Shown here one piece after another: positions 1 through 8,949 of a stretch of 64,000 bases of DNA. Where the stretch lies: positions 82,432 through 146,431 of the forward strand of contig NZ_VYTY01000009.1 of assembly GCF_009821115.1 (NCBI RefSeq), read 5' to 3'. The position numbers were made by a program, and so were the translations under genes. Each line of letters opens with the position of its first letter. Position 1 is the first letter of the stretch. Under the pieces are notes generated by a model. It had not been told where the DNA came from and searched no databases. It saw only the letters and a list, made by a program, of their open reading frames with translations. This stretch comes from Nitrincola alkalisediminis. Lineage in GTDB: Bacteria; Pseudomonadota; Gammaproteobacteria; Pseudomonadales; Balneatricaceae.

Positions 1-237
1 ATGGGACAAAGGGGTTAAGGTTTCTAAGCGAGGCGCTTCTGCAGAGCCACTACTCAGTACACCTGACAACCTCTCAGAATCCATGGATCGATTTGAGTAT
101 AGTCCATTTTTGTCAATATCAACCACACGAGAAGAATCCTCTCGACTAAGGGCGGTATCGTCAGGGCTAAAAAGCCAAGCGACACCTCCCATCACTAAAA
201 CCACTAAGGCGACCATTGAGTATTTCAGTGCACTCAT
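1..237 (-). CDS. Membrane-anchored protein, C-terminus cut by window edge
   Basis: This is the first 79 residues of a protein that runs off the left edge. It begins MSALKYSMVALVVLVMGGVAW, a hydrophobic stretch fitting an uncleaved inner-membrane anchor or signal peptide, followed by a polar region rich in Ser, Asp and Glu. A strong ribosome binding site (AGAAGGAGAAG) sits just before the ATG at 237. It starts 22 bases after the gspD stop on the same strand, so it is probably the next gene of the secretion operon. I do not recognise a domain in the visible part and assign no function. Confidence 0.75.
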   Translation of the reverse strand, partial: MSALKYSMVALVVLVMGGVAWLFSPDDTALSREDSSRVVDIDKNGLYSNRSMDSERLSGVLSSGSAEAPRLETLTPLSH

Positions 238-259
238 CGCTTCTCCTTCTTAATAAAGC

Positions 260-2398
260 TTACTCAAACACCAAGCCCGACATTCGCGAGCGCATTTCTC
301 GGCTCACATCACGAAGATCTTGCTCATTGGATAGTACACGCGGAGTAATCATGACCAACAACTCAGTTCGGTTAGTCGTATTGCCAGTTGCACCAAACAA
401 GTTCCCCATCACAGGGATATCGTGCAAGATAGGCAAGCCAGAACGTGTTCTCGACGTGTTATCACGAATCAGTCCCCCTAGAACAACCGTCTCACCCGAA
501 CGAATGGCCACTCGACTGTTAATGTTACGCTCTAAGAAACTGCGCTGTCCCGTGGCACTGTCTTGTTGACCTACGTCCGTGACTGACTGCTTGATCTCCA
601 TATTGACCATGCCACCTGCATTCACCGATGGTGTCACTGACAGCATCACACCCGTATCTTTATACTGAATTGACGAGGTGATGGTTCCACCATCCGTCAC
701 CGTCTGCGCTGAACGTATTGGCTGCTGATTGCCTACTTGAATCGTTGCCGTATGATTGTCCAGTACCAAGACCGATGGTGTTGAAATCACATTGACTAAG
801 GATTTCTCTGCCAAGGCATTAATCACCGCACGAATCGCACCTGCCGGATTTGTGACGGTGAAGGAAAACCCAGGCACTCTTGGCCCAATAGGATCATCCG
901 ATAAATTCAACAATGCGTTGCCTCGCCAGCCACTGCCTAAGCTTTCTTGCAAAAACCACTCTAAACCATAGCGCAGCTCATCATTTAGAGAAACTTCAAT
1001 GATACTTGCCTCAATCAACACCTGAGACGGCGCAATGTCTAACTTTTTCAAAGCCGCTTCAATTTTTCGAAATTCGCGGCGATTGGCATAAATCAATAAA
1101 GCATTGCTTTGTTCATCCGCAACAATTCGAACATTCTGTGCTAAATCGTAGTTGGTCGAGGTCGGCCCAGTAGACGCAGGCAATGCCGTTTGCGCACTCG
1201 CGCTTGAGCTACCTGTCGTACTACCGCTCGATATCGGATTTGATGAGGGAGGTGTTGCTCCTGAAGAAATACGTGACGCGGTGAGATTAGGGGCCACCCC
1301 CGCATCAGTCATCTCAGCACTTCCCGGCGACGGCGAAAAGAGCTTACTCATCAGAGATGCGAGATACCCGGCCGAGCCATTTTGCACCGGATAGACAAAC
1401 AGTTGCTGCTCAAACAAATGATCGGGCGGCTGATCTAAGCGCTCCATCCACACCTTCACCTGCTCCAGATAATGTGATCTGGGGGTAACCACCAATAAAC
1501 TATTTAAACGCTCTACCGGAATAACGCGAACCAAGCTCGAAATATTCCCATCTCCCAGCACTTCCTCGCCCATCAGCGCCTGCAGCATGGTGAACGCCTC
1601 TTGAACTGGCGCATATTGGAGCGGAAACACGCCGACCGACATACCTTTTAGTAGATCAATATCGAAAGTCGAAATAATCTCGAGCCAACCATCGAGCTGT
1701 TGGCGAGTTCCCGCCAAAATCAAAAGATTACGGCGGGGATCAACGCGCACAAATGCAGAGTCACTTGCAACGGGCCCTAAAATATCGGCCATTTCCTGTG
1801 CGCCAATAAAGCGCAAAGGGATAACCACATTTGAATAGCCTGCATTGCGCTCGTTCGCGGAGGCAATGCCTGGCATTAAGCTCGACATGGAAGCGCCCGC
1901 TCCAACAAAATAACGACCATTATTGTCACGAATCATGACAGCGCCATTGGCCTGCAACAAGGACTCCAGTGTCGATAACAACTGATCTTGAGGAATTGGA
2001 GAGCGCGTTCGAATCGTGATATTGCCGGATAATGGATGTTCGATTACATAATCCAGCTTGAGAATCTCACCGAGAATAATATGCACCACTTGGGTAATGG
2101 GTGCCTCTTCAAAACTCAAGCTGACATCTTCGCCAAAAAAACGCACAGGCTCTGATGACGATGGCGCTCGGACGACCTGATCATTGCCTTTGTATAACTG
2201 TGGAAGGGTTGGCGTAATTGATTCAGACTCTTTATCAGAACTCGTGGAATAACGTCCCTCTTGACTCGGTGACATCAACACTGGCTCTGTCATGAGTACA
2301 GGTACTGGATCAGAAACCGGTTTAAGTGTTGGTGATTGGCAAGCACTTAAGAAAAAACTCCCAAGAATAGGGACCCAAATAGACGTATTCCTAGCCAT
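260..2398 (-). CDS. gspD: T2SS outer-membrane secretin GspD, predicted lipoprotein
   Basis: This is the secretin that forms the outer-membrane channel of the type II secretion system. The order is N-terminal export signal, N0/N1-N3 periplasmic domains (FEEAPITQVVHIILGE, then three repeats such as VVIPLRFIGAQEMADIL), a Ser/Thr/Pro-rich linker, and the C-terminal secretin domain ending in VLGGLIRDNTSRTRSGLPIL and ELLVMITPRV. The signal ends in a lipobox (FFLSAC), so the mature protein should begin with a lipidated Cys. That is the layout of self-piloting liposecretins such as HxcQ. I chose the ATG at 2398; an in-frame GTG at 2407 is also possible. The length, 712 aa, is normal. It is separated from the rest of the gsp genes by the GLUG-protein gene. 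Confidence 0.95.
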   Translation of the reverse strand: MARNTSIWVPILGSFFLSACQSPTLKPVSDPVPVLMTEPVLMSPSQEGRYSTSSDKESESITPTLPQLYKGNDQVVRAPSSSEPVRFFGEDVSLSFEEAPITQVVHIILGEILKLDYVIEHPLSGNITIRTRSPIPQDQLLSTLESLLQANGAVMIRDNNGRYFVGAGASMSSLMPGIASANERNAGYSNVVIPLRFIGAQEMADILGPVASDSAFVRVDPRRNLLILAGTRQQLDGWLEIISTFDIDLLKGMSVGVFPLQYAPVQEAFTMLQALMGEEVLGDGNISSLVRVIPVERLNSLLVVTPRSHYLEQVKVWMERLDQPPDHLFEQQLFVYPVQNGSAGYLASLMSKLFSPSPGSAEMTDAGVAPNLTASRISSGATPPSSNPISSGSTTGSSSASAQTALPASTGPTSTNYDLAQNVRIVADEQSNALLIYANRREFRKIEAALKKLDIAPSQVLIEASIIEVSLNDELRYGLEWFLQESLGSGWRGNALLNLSDDPIGPRVPGFSFTVTNPAGAIRAVINALAEKSLVNVISTPSVLVLDNHTATIQVGNQQPIRSAQTVTDGGTITSSIQYKDTGVMLSVTPSVNAGGMVNMEIKQSVTDVGQQDSATGQRSFLERNINSRVAIRSGETVVLGGLIRDNTSRTRSGLPILHDIPVMGNLFGATGNTTNRTELLVMITPRVLSNEQDLRDVSREMRSRMSGLVFE

Positions 2399-2498
2399 TA
2401 ACTTCACTATTACCCTGAATATTTGCCCGAATGAACATTGAGCCGCTTTAATCCTAAAGCATCAACAGCAAGAGTGTATCGAAATGCTTCATGAACTG

Positions 2499-2530
2499 CC
2501 ACGACTAAACGGCTTCGCCCTTAGTCGTGG
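2499..2530. repeat. Perfect 10-bp inverted repeat, possible IS200/IS605-type end hairpin
   Basis: CCACGACTAA at 2499-2508 pairs perfectly with TTAGTCGTGG at 2521-2530 around a 12-base loop (acggcttcgccc). The hairpin lies in the gap between gspD and the GLUG-protein gene. Its form resembles the subterminal hairpins and omega-RNA ends of IS200/IS605 elements, but no tnpA or tnpB gene is nearby. It could be a relic, a small non-autonomous element or a plain regulatory hairpin. The mobile origin is inference. Confidence 0.4.
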
Positions 2531-2540
2531 GATGTTTTAA

Positions 2541-2591
2541 CAAATAAAAAGAAACGCCTCTTCTACACAAACGAACCGATAGAAGAGGCGT
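2541..2591 (-). terminator. Rho-independent terminator after the GLUG-protein gene
   Basis: A 12-bp perfect stem (2554-2565 with 2580-2591) lies 19 bases after the stop of the GLUG-repeat gene. On the minus strand it is followed by TTTCTTTTTATTTG. This would end or reduce transcription before gspD, so gspD probably also has its own promoter in the 2408-2540 stretch. Confidence 0.8.
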
Positions 2592-2609
2592 ACACCTACA
2601 CATCACACA

Positions 2610-5600
2610 CTACTGAATGAGCAACCAAACGGGTAACCCACCGCGTCTTGAACGCTGTTGGTCTGGATCACGCAAATACGGATACCCCTGAGCGGCCTGT
2701 TTCACGTCATTGCGCCAGGTTTTGCTAAAATCCCATCCTTGATAAACCCCTTGGGCATAAGGCCAAGTCATTGCGGCAGTCGAATAACCTGTCCCACCCG
2801 CACTGACTGACACAGTTGATGACTCTGTATCCCAATAACTATCACTAACGACTGGGCAACCATAAAAACACCCTGATGCGCCGACCAAACCACCCACTTG
2901 CACAGATGCCTCGTTGAGTGCCAAGACCTGACCCGCACTGTAGGCACGTCTTAATTGAGCCGAACCTGAGTTAATTGAGCCTAAAAGCCCTCCAATGTAA
3001 CCTGCCCCGCGAACTCGGGCATGACTATAGCTGTCTTCAGTGAGTCCCCCGCTTTGCATCCCCTGAAGTCCACCCACGTATGCCGCACCCGACAATTCAC
3101 CAGTTGAAAACGCCATACGAACATGAGTACTACCACTGTTGCCGACAAGGCCGCCTATATAATTGTAACCACGCACCCTCACCTGAGAACGGACATTAGC
3201 GACACTGACATTTTGGGTCATTTCACCCGCGATACCACCCACAGAATGACGTCCTGAAAGATCACCCTCGACTCGAATTCGATGAATAACCGTTGCGTTT
3301 GCCCGACCAACAAGGGCACCTGTGTAACTAGAGCCATATACATTGACGGATTTCAACGATACGCGGCTGAGTTCAGCCCCTTCGTTGGTACGACCAAAGA
3401 GCCCTTGATCATTTTTTCCAGGGCGATTAATCACCAAGTTCTCTAAAGCAAATCCGTTGCCATCAAAGGAACCCACAAACATCTGCTCCTGAGTACCTAC
3501 AGGTAACCAGCCTTCTCCCATGTTCCACACAACCGAATCAGCAAGATCGATATTGGCCATTAAGCGATAATGCGCATTTACATTTAACCGCATTGCATTG
3601 AGCTCATGTCGGTTGTGAATTAAATACGGATCAAGGCGTGTGCCTGAGCCACTCAAATCAGACAGCGAACGTTCTTCGGGATGAGTATAAACCGACAAAT
3701 CCTGAAAGACAGGGGATGCATTCATCTGATCTGGAAGCATCCAAACTAAGTTAAAATTAAAACGTTGGAATGTTTCAGCCATGGACATTTCAGCCGATGA
3801 GCGCCCTATGCCCATGCTACTCTCGACTTGACCGGATTTTTCAATATCCCAATAGCTATCCTCAACCTCACCTACACCGTAGAGTGCAATGCGTGTGCCT
3901 ATCAAACCACCGGTTGTCTCACTGTGTGCTGGGTCGCCCATAACAGAGCCATTACTGTAGGTTCTAAAGACAAGGGAACCTCCCCCATAGGTTGACCCCA
4001 TTAGGCCACCGACCTGTTGCAGGCCTTTCACATCCGAAGAGCTATAGCTATCAGCGGTCAAACCACCTTGTAATTGCCCCAATAAGCCACCGACATTCTG
4101 ATCTCCACGAACGGCCCCCTGACTGTAGGTGTAAATCATAGAGATATTATGAGTTACCCCTGCAAACCCTCCAACATGATTAAACCCTTTAGCGGACACA
4201 TCACTGCCAACATATACGAGACGACTGTTTGAATAAATCCGACCCGAAACACCACCCACTTGGTTACGTCCGGAGACTTCGCCACTGACAACAGCCCTGT
4301 CAATATCGACACCAACTGCGCGCCCCACTAAGATGCCGACCTCATCACCGCCATACACATTCGCATCTAACACACTTAGGTTAGTCACCACCGCACCTTC
4401 GGCAGTCTGACCAAGCAAACCTTGGACATGAGATGTAGGACGATTAATCACTAGATTACGAATGGCATGACCAGCCCCGTCCAGTACTCCAACAAAAGGT
4501 GCATCGGAAGAGCCAATAGGTAACCAACCCGCACCGTATTCCCACACAACACTGTCAATCAAGTTGATTTCGTTCATTAATTGATAATGTGCACTGGGAT
4601 TCATACGCATCGCATTTAACTCGCCAGCGCTGTAAATCAAATAGGGTGACTCCGCTGTCCCCTGACCTTGCAAGGACTCTAACAGTACGCGCTCAGGTTG
4701 TGAGTACTGACGTAAACTCTGAAAAGTGGGGTAAGACTCGCCTTGCATTGACCACACAGTGCGGAAATTAAAATTGATAAAGGTTTCAGCCTGCTGCATT
4801 TGCAGGGTGGACTTTGCAACACCGCCATCACTGTTATTGACGCCCGCAGTCTCTTGATTCCAAAACGAATCAACCACGACTGGAACACCATACAAAGCAA
4901 CACGCTGAGCAATCAACCCACCTAAATCATCGCCCTCGGAATCAATTGATCCAGCACTGTATGACTTGACTATCGCAGCTCCTCCACCATAGGCCATTGC
5001 AATGAGTCCACCGACAATATTGCCCCCACTAACCTGCGCATGACTAAAACTGTCGAATGTAGCGCCTGATTGTTGCTGGCCTAACAAGCCACCCGCATAC
5101 GAGTGACTGCCCAACACCTGCCCTCTTGCGCTTCCATACCGCAGAGTTGTGCTTTGAGTAATGCCCGCTAAACCGCCCACTGTTTGATAGCCAGACACAA
5201 CTCCATCAGACTCCGCTGATCGAACCTGACACGCATAAAGCCAACCAGCCAAACCACCGACATACATATATCCACTCACATTGGTGGCCGATACAGACAC
5301 GTTTTCCATAACACATTGAGTCGCATAACCGACCAATGCCCCTGCATAACTCCTGGCTTGAATCGAGACATTCTGTAAATGTAAATTCTTAACGCTGCCG
5401 CCGCTAATATAACCAAACAAGCCTTGATAGTGTTCATTGGGCCGTTGCAGGGTTAATCCAAGAATACGATTACCGCCACCGTCATATACACCGCTAAAAC
5501 GCTCATTGACATGAGAACTGCCAATAGCAGACCAAGACTGTCCCGAGAGATTAATATCACTTATCTGGCGAAAATGTGCACTTAAATGATTCCTGACCTG

Positions 5601-5774
5601 ATTAAGATCAGATGCCGTGGCAACTAAATACGGATTGGCTTCAGTTCCATCTCCGCCTGAAAACTGTGCATTCACTGGGGCGCTCATCAACACCAAAATG
5701 ATCAGAAGTACACTCAACACAGACCGATGCATTTTGCTGCAGATGAAACGATAAAAAGCAGTCACGCTATTCAT
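2610..5774 (-). CDS. Secreted GLUG-repeat protein with basic-GLPVWL C-terminal tail
   Basis: This 1054-aa exported protein has a signal peptide ending in SAPVNA. It is made of three homologous modules of about 340 residues, at roughly 38-365, 366-715 and 716-1030. Each opens with a G-x-G-T-x-x-x-P-Y-L-I segment and an 'xELNAMR...AHY.LM..I.L' strand, then runs through many short GLUG-type repeats (VGGLAG, YVGGLQG, QVGGLMG). Such repeats are expected to form a beta-helix and occur in surface adhesins and peptidases; no catalytic residues are evident. The protein ends in RSRRGGLPVWLLIQ, the tail shared with five other exported proteins here. It lies between the GspC-like gene and gspD, so it is a likely substrate of this secretion system. 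The function is not known, and adhesion is a guess. Confidence 0.9.
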   Translation of the reverse strand: MNSVTAFYRFICSKMHRSVLSVLLIILVLMSAPVNAQFSGGDGTEANPYLVATASDLNQVRNHLSAHFRQISDINLSGQSWSAIGSSHVNERFSGVYDGGGNRILGLTLQRPNEHYQGLFGYISGGSVKNLHLQNVSIQARSYAGALVGYATQCVMENVSVSATNVSGYMYVGGLAGWLYACQVRSAESDGVVSGYQTVGGLAGITQSTTLRYGSARGQVLGSHSYAGGLLGQQQSGATFDSFSHAQVSGGNIVGGLIAMAYGGGAAIVKSYSAGSIDSEGDDLGGLIAQRVALYGVPVVVDSFWNQETAGVNNSDGGVAKSTLQMQQAETFINFNFRTVWSMQGESYPTFQSLRQYSQPERVLLESLQGQGTAESPYLIYSAGELNAMRMNPSAHYQLMNEINLIDSVVWEYGAGWLPIGSSDAPFVGVLDGAGHAIRNLVINRPTSHVQGLLGQTAEGAVVTNLSVLDANVYGGDEVGILVGRAVGVDIDRAVVSGEVSGRNQVGGVSGRIYSNSRLVYVGSDVSAKGFNHVGGFAGVTHNISMIYTYSQGAVRGDQNVGGLLGQLQGGLTADSYSSSDVKGLQQVGGLMGSTYGGGSLVFRTYSNGSVMGDPAHSETTGGLIGTRIALYGVGEVEDSYWDIEKSGQVESSMGIGRSSAEMSMAETFQRFNFNLVWMLPDQMNASPVFQDLSVYTHPEERSLSDLSGSGTRLDPYLIHNRHELNAMRLNVNAHYRLMANIDLADSVVWNMGEGWLPVGTQEQMFVGSFDGNGFALENLVINRPGKNDQGLFGRTNEGAELSRVSLKSVNVYGSSYTGALVGRANATVIHRIRVEGDLSGRHSVGGIAGEMTQNVSVANVRSQVRVRGYNYIGGLVGNSGSTHVRMAFSTGELSGAAYVGGLQGMQSGGLTEDSYSHARVRGAGYIGGLLGSINSGSAQLRRAYSAGQVLALNEASVQVGGLVGASGCFYGCPVVSDSYWDTESSTVSVSAGGTGYSTAAMTWPYAQGVYQGWDFSKTWRNDVKQAAQGYPYLRDPDQQRSRRGGLPVWLLIQ

Positions 5775-5952
5775 AACGACTCCTCAGGAAGGGCTCAACC
5801 TCCCTTCTCTTATCTGATCTTGTGACATCGTTTTATTTTTCTTGCGTGCGAATGCGTTGACACATCTTCACTAGATGTCACTACATTAAAATCATCTAAT
5901 GATTCGTTTTAAGCGTAAGACGGGCTGGTGAATAGCGCAAATAACACTGAAA

Positions 5953-6522
5953 TCATTTGAGTGTTTGCTGACTTGGGTCAAGATTTGTGGCCGGAAAACG
6001 GCCTTCTCCGATAAAATAAGGCAGTTCAACAAAATGGTTTAAGGGCGTGTTAAGCGGGTCAGATAGAGCAGGCATTGAACCAAACATGGCCCCTCTCTCA
6101 TCCACATGCAACAACTCCCAATCACCTATATGTTCACCCACTCTGAGACGCCCCGACATTTTTTCATACTCATAAATCACACCTGAGTATTCTGCATTCT
6201 GAAAAACGCCTCTAAGGATGAATCCATCTAAAAAATCGGCTGTCAACAAGACCTCAGGTGCTGGCAGAAACACAGGGACTTCTTCGATCTCGACCGTCAC
6301 AGATTCAGGACGGGGCCAAAACAAAGGCCGTATCGTTAACGTATTTGAGGGCAGGGTTGATCTTTGAGGACTCAAATCAACCGCCTTAGGAAAGCTCGGT
6401 AGCTGTGCCTCAGGTAAAGTCATTTTATGCAATGCCTGCCATTGAAAGCCTGCCAACCCAACCAAGCCTAACGTCAATGCAAAGCACACAGTAAACGTAA
6501 CGTTTAGTAGAGGATGCCTCAT
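5953..6522 (-). CDS. T2SS GspC-like inner-membrane protein, short form
   Basis: This is a 189-aa protein with one N-terminal membrane segment (TFTVCFALTLGLVGLAGF) and a periplasmic part. That part holds the pattern of a GspC homology region: RPLFWPRPES, a Pro-rich linker, then FLDGFILRGVFQNAEYSGVIYEY and RVGEHIGDWELLHVDERGAMF. GspC links the inner-membrane platform to the secretin. There is no C-terminal PDZ or coiled-coil domain, so it is shorter than classical GspC and could be called a GspC/GspN-type protein. The ATG at 6522 overlaps the gspM stop by four bases (ATGA), implying coupled translation. An in-frame GTG lies nine bases upstream. A 178-bp gap separates it from the next gene. Confidence 0.75.
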   Translation of the reverse strand: MRHPLLNVTFTVCFALTLGLVGLAGFQWQALHKMTLPEAQLPSFPKAVDLSPQRSTLPSNTLTIRPLFWPRPESVTVEIEEVPVFLPAPEVLLTADFLDGFILRGVFQNAEYSGVIYEYEKMSGRLRVGEHIGDWELLHVDERGAMFGSMPALSDPLNTPLNHFVELPYFIGEGRFPATNLDPSQQTLK

Positions 6523-7070
6523 GCTAACCACCGTAAAGACACAAAACGTATTTGCACAGTCAACCGATTCCCTGAACGATTGGCTCCCATCGGTTGAACA
6601 GCCAAAGACTCAATCCAAATTTTTGGCGACTCTTCTTCTAAGCGCTTTAATAAGGTCTCCAGCCCCTCTATATCGAGCTCAGCACGAATATGCACACGAA
6701 CCTGCTCAAAACCACCCAACGCCTGGGTTGGCATAATCTGAACACCCAAAATATCCCCTTCAACCGCTTGAAAAACCGCGCGTACTTTTTGCTGTAACTG
6801 AGCGGCAACATTCAAATCATCAACGGTACGCGGGTAAACAAGACTGTGCATGAAGCGCTCAGTCTCATGTGTCTGTGCTTCAATTAATGGCCCTGCCTCA
6901 ACGAAGCCTTGCAAACGGGCAACACGTTCGGAGACTGTATGTATTTGATCGCCATATGCTTTATAGACCGCATAAACACCCGAGACATACACTGCGTAGA
7001 CAAGCACAAGCAGCACCCCAATCGTGCTCAATAGACCCAGCCGTTGTATATTCGATACATTCCAGTTCAA
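6519..7070 (-). CDS. gspM: T2SS inner-membrane platform protein GspM
   Basis: This 183-aa protein has a short cytoplasmic N-terminus, one membrane segment (LLSTIGVLLVLVYAVYV), a short coiled coil and a ferredoxin-like periplasmic domain (VQIMPTQALGGFEQVRVHIRAELDIEG). It fits the shorter GspM subtype, which pairs with GspL in the inner-membrane platform. Its start overlaps the gspL stop by four bases and its stop overlaps the start of the GspC-like gene by four bases, so the three are translationally coupled. The assignment rests on position and topology more than on conserved residues. Confidence 0.85.
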   Translation of the reverse strand: MNWNVSNIQRLGLLSTIGVLLVLVYAVYVSGVYAVYKAYGDQIHTVSERVARLQGFVEAGPLIEAQTHETERFMHSLVYPRTVDDLNVAAQLQQKVRAVFQAVEGDILGVQIMPTQALGGFEQVRVHIRAELDIEGLETLLKRLEEESPKIWIESLAVQPMGANRSGNRLTVQIRFVSLRWLA

Positions 7071-8080
7071 AGGCCACTCCTTGGAGCAACATCCAGTAAA
7101 AACCGCTCATACCCAGCATTATCACGCACAATAGGAGATGGAGCTCTCACCTGCGCATAAGTTTCGCTGGCGGATAACAACGCCATGACTCTCGAAGCAT
7201 CGGGTGCACGGCCTTCTATGCGAATACCCGATGCCGTCAATTCAATGTGGGTCAGCCACACGCTATCGTCCAATAAACGCGAAAGCTCACTCAAATGAAA
7301 TAAGGGAGCAGGAAGCGTCACATCCATGGCACTCACTTCTGCTAAACCCGCTTGATAGGCCAGCATCTGATTACGCGCTGCAATACTGCCCTGCGCCTGA
7401 GCTTGAAATAACTGCGCTTGACCTTCAATTCGCTGCAACTGTTTGTGCTTGACTCCCAACGGCAGGAGTGGAAGTAACACCAACATCACTAAAATATAAA
7501 CACCACATGCCTTAAACGTGCTTACGCGCTTTTGATATTGACGCTCTCGCTCAGGGTGTTTGAAATGAGAAAAACATAAAAAATGGCCGTCAACCTGACA
7601 CCAAACTTCGTGATTAGACGTCCTTGAAACTGTGCGATCTAAATAAAAGGCGTGTATTTGCGCAATCGATGCCATCACAAGCGTCAAGGTAAACGTCTTG
7701 TCTGTTTGCGTTATACGGTAGGTCCAACAGGTATCTTCTTCGAGAAAAGGACTTGAGTATTTCAGCTCATTCTCAATGATTGAATCCAACTCTCCCTGCA
7801 GATGGCGGGGATAGTGCAGGCGCTTCACCAAGCACACCTCTTCAGGGAGTAAAATACCTTCCACAGGATTTTTAGGCATCGGCAAGGGTGCGGGGATTGC
7901 CGCGCCTTTAATGACCCAATAGTGCGTCTGATGTTCTGGATCTTGCAACAACACAGGCACATCTAAATAGGCGCGCATCCACGCATCTTGCTGCCACCAT
8001 ACCCGTGCATTCCAATGACGCAGCCAACGCCCTGAATGTGATAAATCAAGACCAAATAACTTGGGTTCGAGTTTAAGCAC
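7067..8080 (-). CDS. gspL: T2SS GspL-like platform protein
   Basis: This is a 337-aa protein with a cytoplasmic N-terminal half of about 185 residues, one membrane segment (ACGVYILVMLVLLPLLPLGV) and a periplasmic region. The periplasmic region begins with a coiled coil and ends in a small PilN/GspL-like domain (LTHIELTASGIRIEGRAPDASRVMALL). GspL recruits the GspE ATPase to the membrane and binds GspM. The cytoplasmic half is divergent, so identification depends on topology, the C-terminal domain and the place between gspK and gspM. It starts 17 bases after gspK. Confidence 0.85.
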   Translation of the reverse strand: MLKLEPKLFGLDLSHSGRWLRHWNARVWWQQDAWMRAYLDVPVLLQDPEHQTHYWVIKGAAIPAPLPMPKNPVEGILLPEEVCLVKRLHYPRHLQGELDSIIENELKYSSPFLEEDTCWTYRITQTDKTFTLTLVMASIAQIHAFYLDRTVSRTSNHEVWCQVDGHFLCFSHFKHPERERQYQKRVSTFKACGVYILVMLVLLPLLPLGVKHKQLQRIEGQAQLFQAQAQGSIAARNQMLAYQAGLAEVSAMDVTLPAPLFHLSELSRLLDDSVWLTHIELTASGIRIEGRAPDASRVMALLSASETYAQVRAPSPIVRDNAGYERFLLDVAPRSGL

Positions 8081-8097
8081 GTAGAGTTTTCATCCTA

Positions 8098-8949
8098 TTA
8101 AAAAGACACGATCCGCCAGGGTTGTTTTTCATCATAGCTGTCTAGCATCACCCAAAACCGATGCATGAACACCGTCTGTTTTTCTATCCTAACATCAACA
8201 CGATACCCACGCGAACTGGCGGATGTTAAGAACTGAGATTCAATCGAATCAAACGGCTGATGATCCAGCGCATCATTTTCACGAAGACTCATCAAGCGTT
8301 CAAACTGGGTCTCATCTCCCTCTAATAATGCCAATAACAGTGTTGCAGGTGCTGCAACAGGATCAATGCCCGAGTGGTTAGAGGGTATTACACTTACAAG
8401 TTCTTTAAGTCGCGCATATTGATCAAACTGAATACCCACCACTTGACGCAGATCCTCTATTACTTCAAAGCGGCGTCCACCTAAATCCTGTTCATCGCTC
8501 ATATTGTCGTCTGAAGGTGCACGCCAAGCAACCCATCGAGTGGCCAATGCGTCTGCCGCCTCTGTCTCCATTTGCAGAGCCTGTCGAAAAACCAAGGATA
8601 AAAGTGCCTCCGATGCACGATTTGCATTCATCAAACCGGTTACTGGCATAACCGTCACGGTCAACTGAGATTGGTTAAATTGATACTGCACAACAAAGAC
8701 TCCACGCCCCTGATGCTCGCCCGTTTCCCGGGCAAGCTGCAGATCACGCATGGCCAAATGAACAGCACCCTTTGCCAACTGGAACGCCTGAATACTGGCT
8801 AAATGATGACTCACCACGCGCGCATCCATCTTTGCGACAGCTGCAATCCCGGCCACTATCAAGGATAAGGCCAAGATTAGCCATAACATCATGGGCAACA
8901 CAACGCCCTCGTCCTTACGAATGCCAAATATTAATGGAAACCTAACCAT
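8098..8949 (-). CDS. gspK: T2SS minor pseudopilin GspK
   Basis: This is the large minor pseudopilin at the pilus tip. The chosen start (ATG at 8949) gives MVRFPLIFGIRKDEG followed by VVLPMMLWLILALSLIVAGIA, a prepilin-peptidase site after Gly-15 and a hydrophobic helix. As is usual for GspK, position 5 of the mature protein is not Glu. The 283-aa product is a little shorter than many GspK proteins but has the expected large globular domain. The start overlaps the gspJ stop by eight bases. The longer reading to 9078 would bury the prepilin signal in the middle of the protein and is rejected. Confidence 0.9.
   Translation of the reverse strand: MVRFPLIFGIRKDEGVVLPMMLWLILALSLIVAGIAAVAKMDARVVSHHLASIQAFQLAKGAVHLAMRDLQLARETGEHQGRGVFVVQYQFNQSQLTVTVMPVTGLMNANRASEALLSLVFRQALQMETEAADALATRWVAWRAPSDDNMSDEQDLGGRRFEVIEDLRQVVGIQFDQYARLKELVSVIPSNHSGIDPVAAPATLLLALLEGDETQFERLMSLRENDALDHQPFDSIESQFLTSASSRGYRVDVRIEKQTVFMHRFWVMLDSYDEKQPWRIVSF

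Noticed and set aside
5858..5880. Imperfect inverted repeat TGACACATCT...AGATGTCA upstream of the GLUG gene
   Set aside because: The arms are short and misaligned by one base, and no second copy was found, so I do not call it an operator.
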